This document shows positions 33,682 through 35,096 of a stretch of 35,096 nt of DNA, piece by piece (within the stretch, counting starts at the first letter, position 1; each line of letters starts with the position of its first letter). The notes beneath the pieces are model-generated. The model did no database searches. It was not told the origin of the DNA and saw nothing but the letters and a program-made list of their open reading frames with translations. A program made the translations under genes and the position numbers. This DNA comes from Marinibacterium profundimaris (lineage in GTDB: Bacteria > Pseudomonadota > Alphaproteobacteria > Rhodobacterales > Rhodobacteraceae), in the NCBI RefSeq assembly GCF_002210095.1, contig NZ_AQQR01000031.1, positions 1 to 35,096 of the forward strand, written 5' to 3'.

Positions 33682-34193
33682 CCCTTGGTCGGCGGCACAC
33701 GAATGCCGCGGGACGCGGCGTTTCGCTCATCTTCGTCAAGATTCCGAATCATCAGGGTCAGGGCTTTCCTCAGAACATTCTGCTCGTTCTCCGAAAGGCC
33801 CGAAAGCGCCATGTCGTTGGCTTCAAGCGCAAGCGGCTCAAGCAGATCGCGAAGCCTTTGGCCCTTCGCGGTCAGGAAGGCGTGCTGCCGGCGCTTGTTG
33901 CCCTCCACGTTGCGCCGAACGATATAGCCCAGTTCCTCCATTCGGATAAGCGCAGTATGCGCTGTCGGTTCCGTAAGATGCGCCCTGTCGCTCAACTCAC
34001 GTTGCGACAACCCATCTTCCTGCCAAAGGATACGAAGGAATATCCATTGGCCGAACGTGACATTTTCCGTTTGCAACCGAAGCTGAAGCGCACGGTTGAA
34101 TCCGCGTGCCGCAAGGCGGACAAGCCGCGCGATACGCTCATTGCTCGGATCGCCGGCGCAACCCGCCGGTTTGGTATCTATCGTTTCACTCAT
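33666..34193 (-). CDS. MarR-family transcriptional regulator
   Basis: 175 residues. Winged helix-turn-helix with DGLSQRELSDRAHLTEPTAHTALIRMEELG and wing (RRNVEGNKRRQHAFLTAKGQRL), flanked by dimerisation helices. It stands at the end of the catabolic region, divergent to nothing. The other MarR gene has its own distinct operator array, so this protein is the best candidate to bind the TTAG-N4-CTAA elements found at six promoters. That assignment is inference. No copy of the element is obvious at its own promoter; a -10-like TATACT lies about 20 bases upstream. Confidence 0.87.
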   Translation of the reverse strand: MSETIDTKPAGCAGDPSNERIARLVRLAARGFNRALQLRLQTENVTFGQWIFLRILWQEDGLSQRELSDRAHLTEPTAHTALIRMEELGYIVRRNVEGNKRRQHAFLTAKGQRLRDLLEPLALEANDMALSGLSENEQNVLRKALTLMIRNLDEDERNAASRGIRVPPTKGTPAS

Positions 34194-34352
34194 CGCCTGA
34201 CTAGACCAGTATAATTTCCACTTGCCAAGCGTCCGTTAGACGCACGGAGGTTTCCAACACGAAAAATTATCTCTGGCTGTCCGGCTCGATGCAACCCTTC
34301 GCAAGGCGGTCACTCTCGCACCTTCAATCGAGGTGGGTCAAGAGCGAAGACA

Positions 34353-34391
34353 AAGGTGCCTGCCGTTTCTGCTCCGGATGGCAGGCACCTT
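34353..34391. terminator. Long perfect hairpin next to direct repeat copy B
   Basis: AAGGTGCCTGCC (34353-34364) and GGCAGGCACCTT (34380-34391) form a perfect 12-bp stem with a 15-base loop. On the minus strand it follows the stop of the broken gene at 34414 and is followed by TTTG. It may be its terminator or a mobile-element end. Confidence 0.5.
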
Positions 34392-34409
34392 GGGTCCCGT
34401 TACCTGTCT

Positions 34410-34465
34410 TTTCCTACTTTACGTTTTTTCTGAGTTTGTCTTGCCATGTTTTCTGGATTTCCGGG
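34410..34465. repeat. 56-bp direct repeat, copy B
   Basis: Same orientation and sequence as 5673-5727 except for one extra T. On the minus strand it encodes the C-terminal residues PEIQKTWQDKLRKNVK of the broken gene; the extra base changes the last residues compared with copy A. Confidence 0.9.
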
Positions 34466-34818
34466 CCGGTGGCTTTTGCAGACTGCATGGCACTATCCGG
34501 CTTCCCTTTCGCCTCCAAAGCAAAAACGAGATAACGTAGGGCATCTTCATCGCCGTTTCGCGCAGCCGTGATAACCGCGTCAGAGCGGGTCTGATCAGCG
34601 GCACGCCATTTTCGAAAGGCAGCATTGGGTTGATTGGCCGCCATGTCTTCCCCACCCTTCTCAACCAGGCGACGGACAAGTGCCATTATCTGAGATGTCG
34701 AAGTGTGCAGTTTCGGAATAGCCTCGTCGAGAATGATCTGAACATCGAAGAAGCGCGAACCAGAAAGGTTATCCAAGAGGTCTTCATCATCAGTTGTGAT
34801 CAAGGCCTCGTCGCTGTA
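34414..34818 (-). pseudogene. Broken gene of unknown function, interrupted by an IS5-family element
   Basis: The minus frame is open from about 34842 to the stop at 34414 and encodes about 130 residues, with ILDEAIPKLHTSTSQIMALV and AVITAARNGDEDALRYLVFA. I do not recognise the family. Translation seems to continue upstream of the TTG at 34803 (SDEALITTDDED) into the IS end at about 34819, so the true N-terminus is missing. The last 13-16 codons come from the 56-bp repeat shared with the hydroxyacid dehydrogenase gene, so the protein is probably chimeric. Confidence 0.55.
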
Positions 34819-35096
34819 GGCGCTCTGGACCCATTGATTTCAGACGCTCTGCGTGATTCACGGCACCGAAAACGGAGCGGTGACATGTCTGATCCCTTCT
34901 GGCTGAGCGACGCGCAGATGGCGCGTCTTTCCCCTTACTTCCCCAAGTCGCACGGCAAACCTCGTGTCGACGACAGACGCGTCTTGAGTGGTATTATCTT
35001 TATCAATCGCAATGGGTTACGCTGGCGGGATGCGCCAAAGGAATACGGCCCTCACAAGACATGGTATGATTGCGGCGGTCGCTCTCCGGGGGCGAA
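34819..35096 (+). mobile_element. IS5-family insertion sequence, left part (runs off the window)
   Basis: The probable left end starts GGCGCTCTGGACCCATTG right after a TA at 34817-34818, consistent with TA-target IS5-family (IS427 group) elements. It holds the first 70 codons of the transposase. The right end is outside the window. Confidence 0.65.
34885..35096 (+). CDS. IS5-family transposase, N-terminal part (partial at window edge)
   Basis: From ATG 34885 the frame encodes MSDPFWLSDAQMARLSPYFP, then RVDDRRVLSGIIFINRNGLR and WRDAPKEYGPHKTWYD, the DUF4096 N-terminal domain of IS427-group transposases. The last residues (CGGRSPG) do not follow the usual family sequence, so a mutation or the programmed frameshift region may begin there. 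The catalytic domain is outside the window. Confidence 0.85.
   Translation, partial: MSDPFWLSDAQMARLSPYFPKSHGKPRVDDRRVLSGIIFINRNGLRWRDAPKEYGPHKTWYDCGGRSPGA

Overview
The window is a mosaic catabolic island of about 29 kb bordered by insertion sequences. It most likely comes from an alphaproteobacterium of the Rhodobacterales (Roseobacter/Paracoccus type). Reasons are the high GC content, the pcaQ-pcaDCHGB arrangement with a divergent LysR regulator, a TAXI-type TRAP transporter, and IS110/IS5/ISL3 elements typical of that group. Whether it sits on a plasmid or the chromosome cannot be told from the sequence.

Layout. 1-5619: IS-rich left border with the right end of one ISL3-type element, an IS110 tail, a frameshifted IS5-family element, an exported tannase-like esterase, a truncated IS110 transposase and a complete ISL3 element. 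5682-10936 (minus): D-2-hydroxyacid dehydrogenase, thiamine-diphosphate 2-oxoacid decarboxylase-like enzyme, aldehyde dehydrogenase and an IclR regulator. 11043-18279: a complete protocatechuate (beta-ketoadipate) branch, pcaIJF, pcaQ (minus), pcaDCHGB. 18325-21338 (minus): tandem universal stress protein, then an amidohydrolase-fold enzyme with a small orphan protein and a Rieske ferredoxin. 21461: divergent MarR regulator. 21911-29168 (minus): phthalate 4,5-dioxygenase pathway (oxygenase, reductase, dihydrodiol dehydrogenase, 4,5-dihydroxyphthalate decarboxylase), with a mandelate-dehydrogenase-like flavoenzyme, an orphan 147-aa protein and an EamA-type transporter. 29455-34193 (minus): ABM-like membrane protein, TAXI-TRAP permease and receptor, and a second MarR regulator. 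34414-35096: a broken gene interrupted by an IS5-family element.

How it fits together. Inferred flow: the exported esterase frees an aromatic acid, the TRAP system imports it, Pht3/Pht2, Pht4 and Pht5 convert phthalate to protocatechuate, and Pca enzymes take it to succinyl-CoA and acetyl-CoA. The aldehyde dehydrogenase, ThDP enzyme and two hydroxyacid dehydrogenases look like a mandelate-style side branch.

Two things stand out. First, five scattered promoters (esterase, aldehyde dehydrogenase, stress protein, reductase, oxygenase) share one architecture: a TTGACA-like -35 box whose spacer is filled by a TTAG-N4-CTA(A/T) element; the TRAP receptor gene has two copies of the element. This looks like one regulon. 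Second, the Rieske ferredoxin / 99-aa protein / amidohydrolase operon, behind its own array of TAAGA half-sites, resembles in composition the Rieske-ferredoxin-dependent amidohydrolase-fold monooxygenases and is the best candidate for an undescribed system here.
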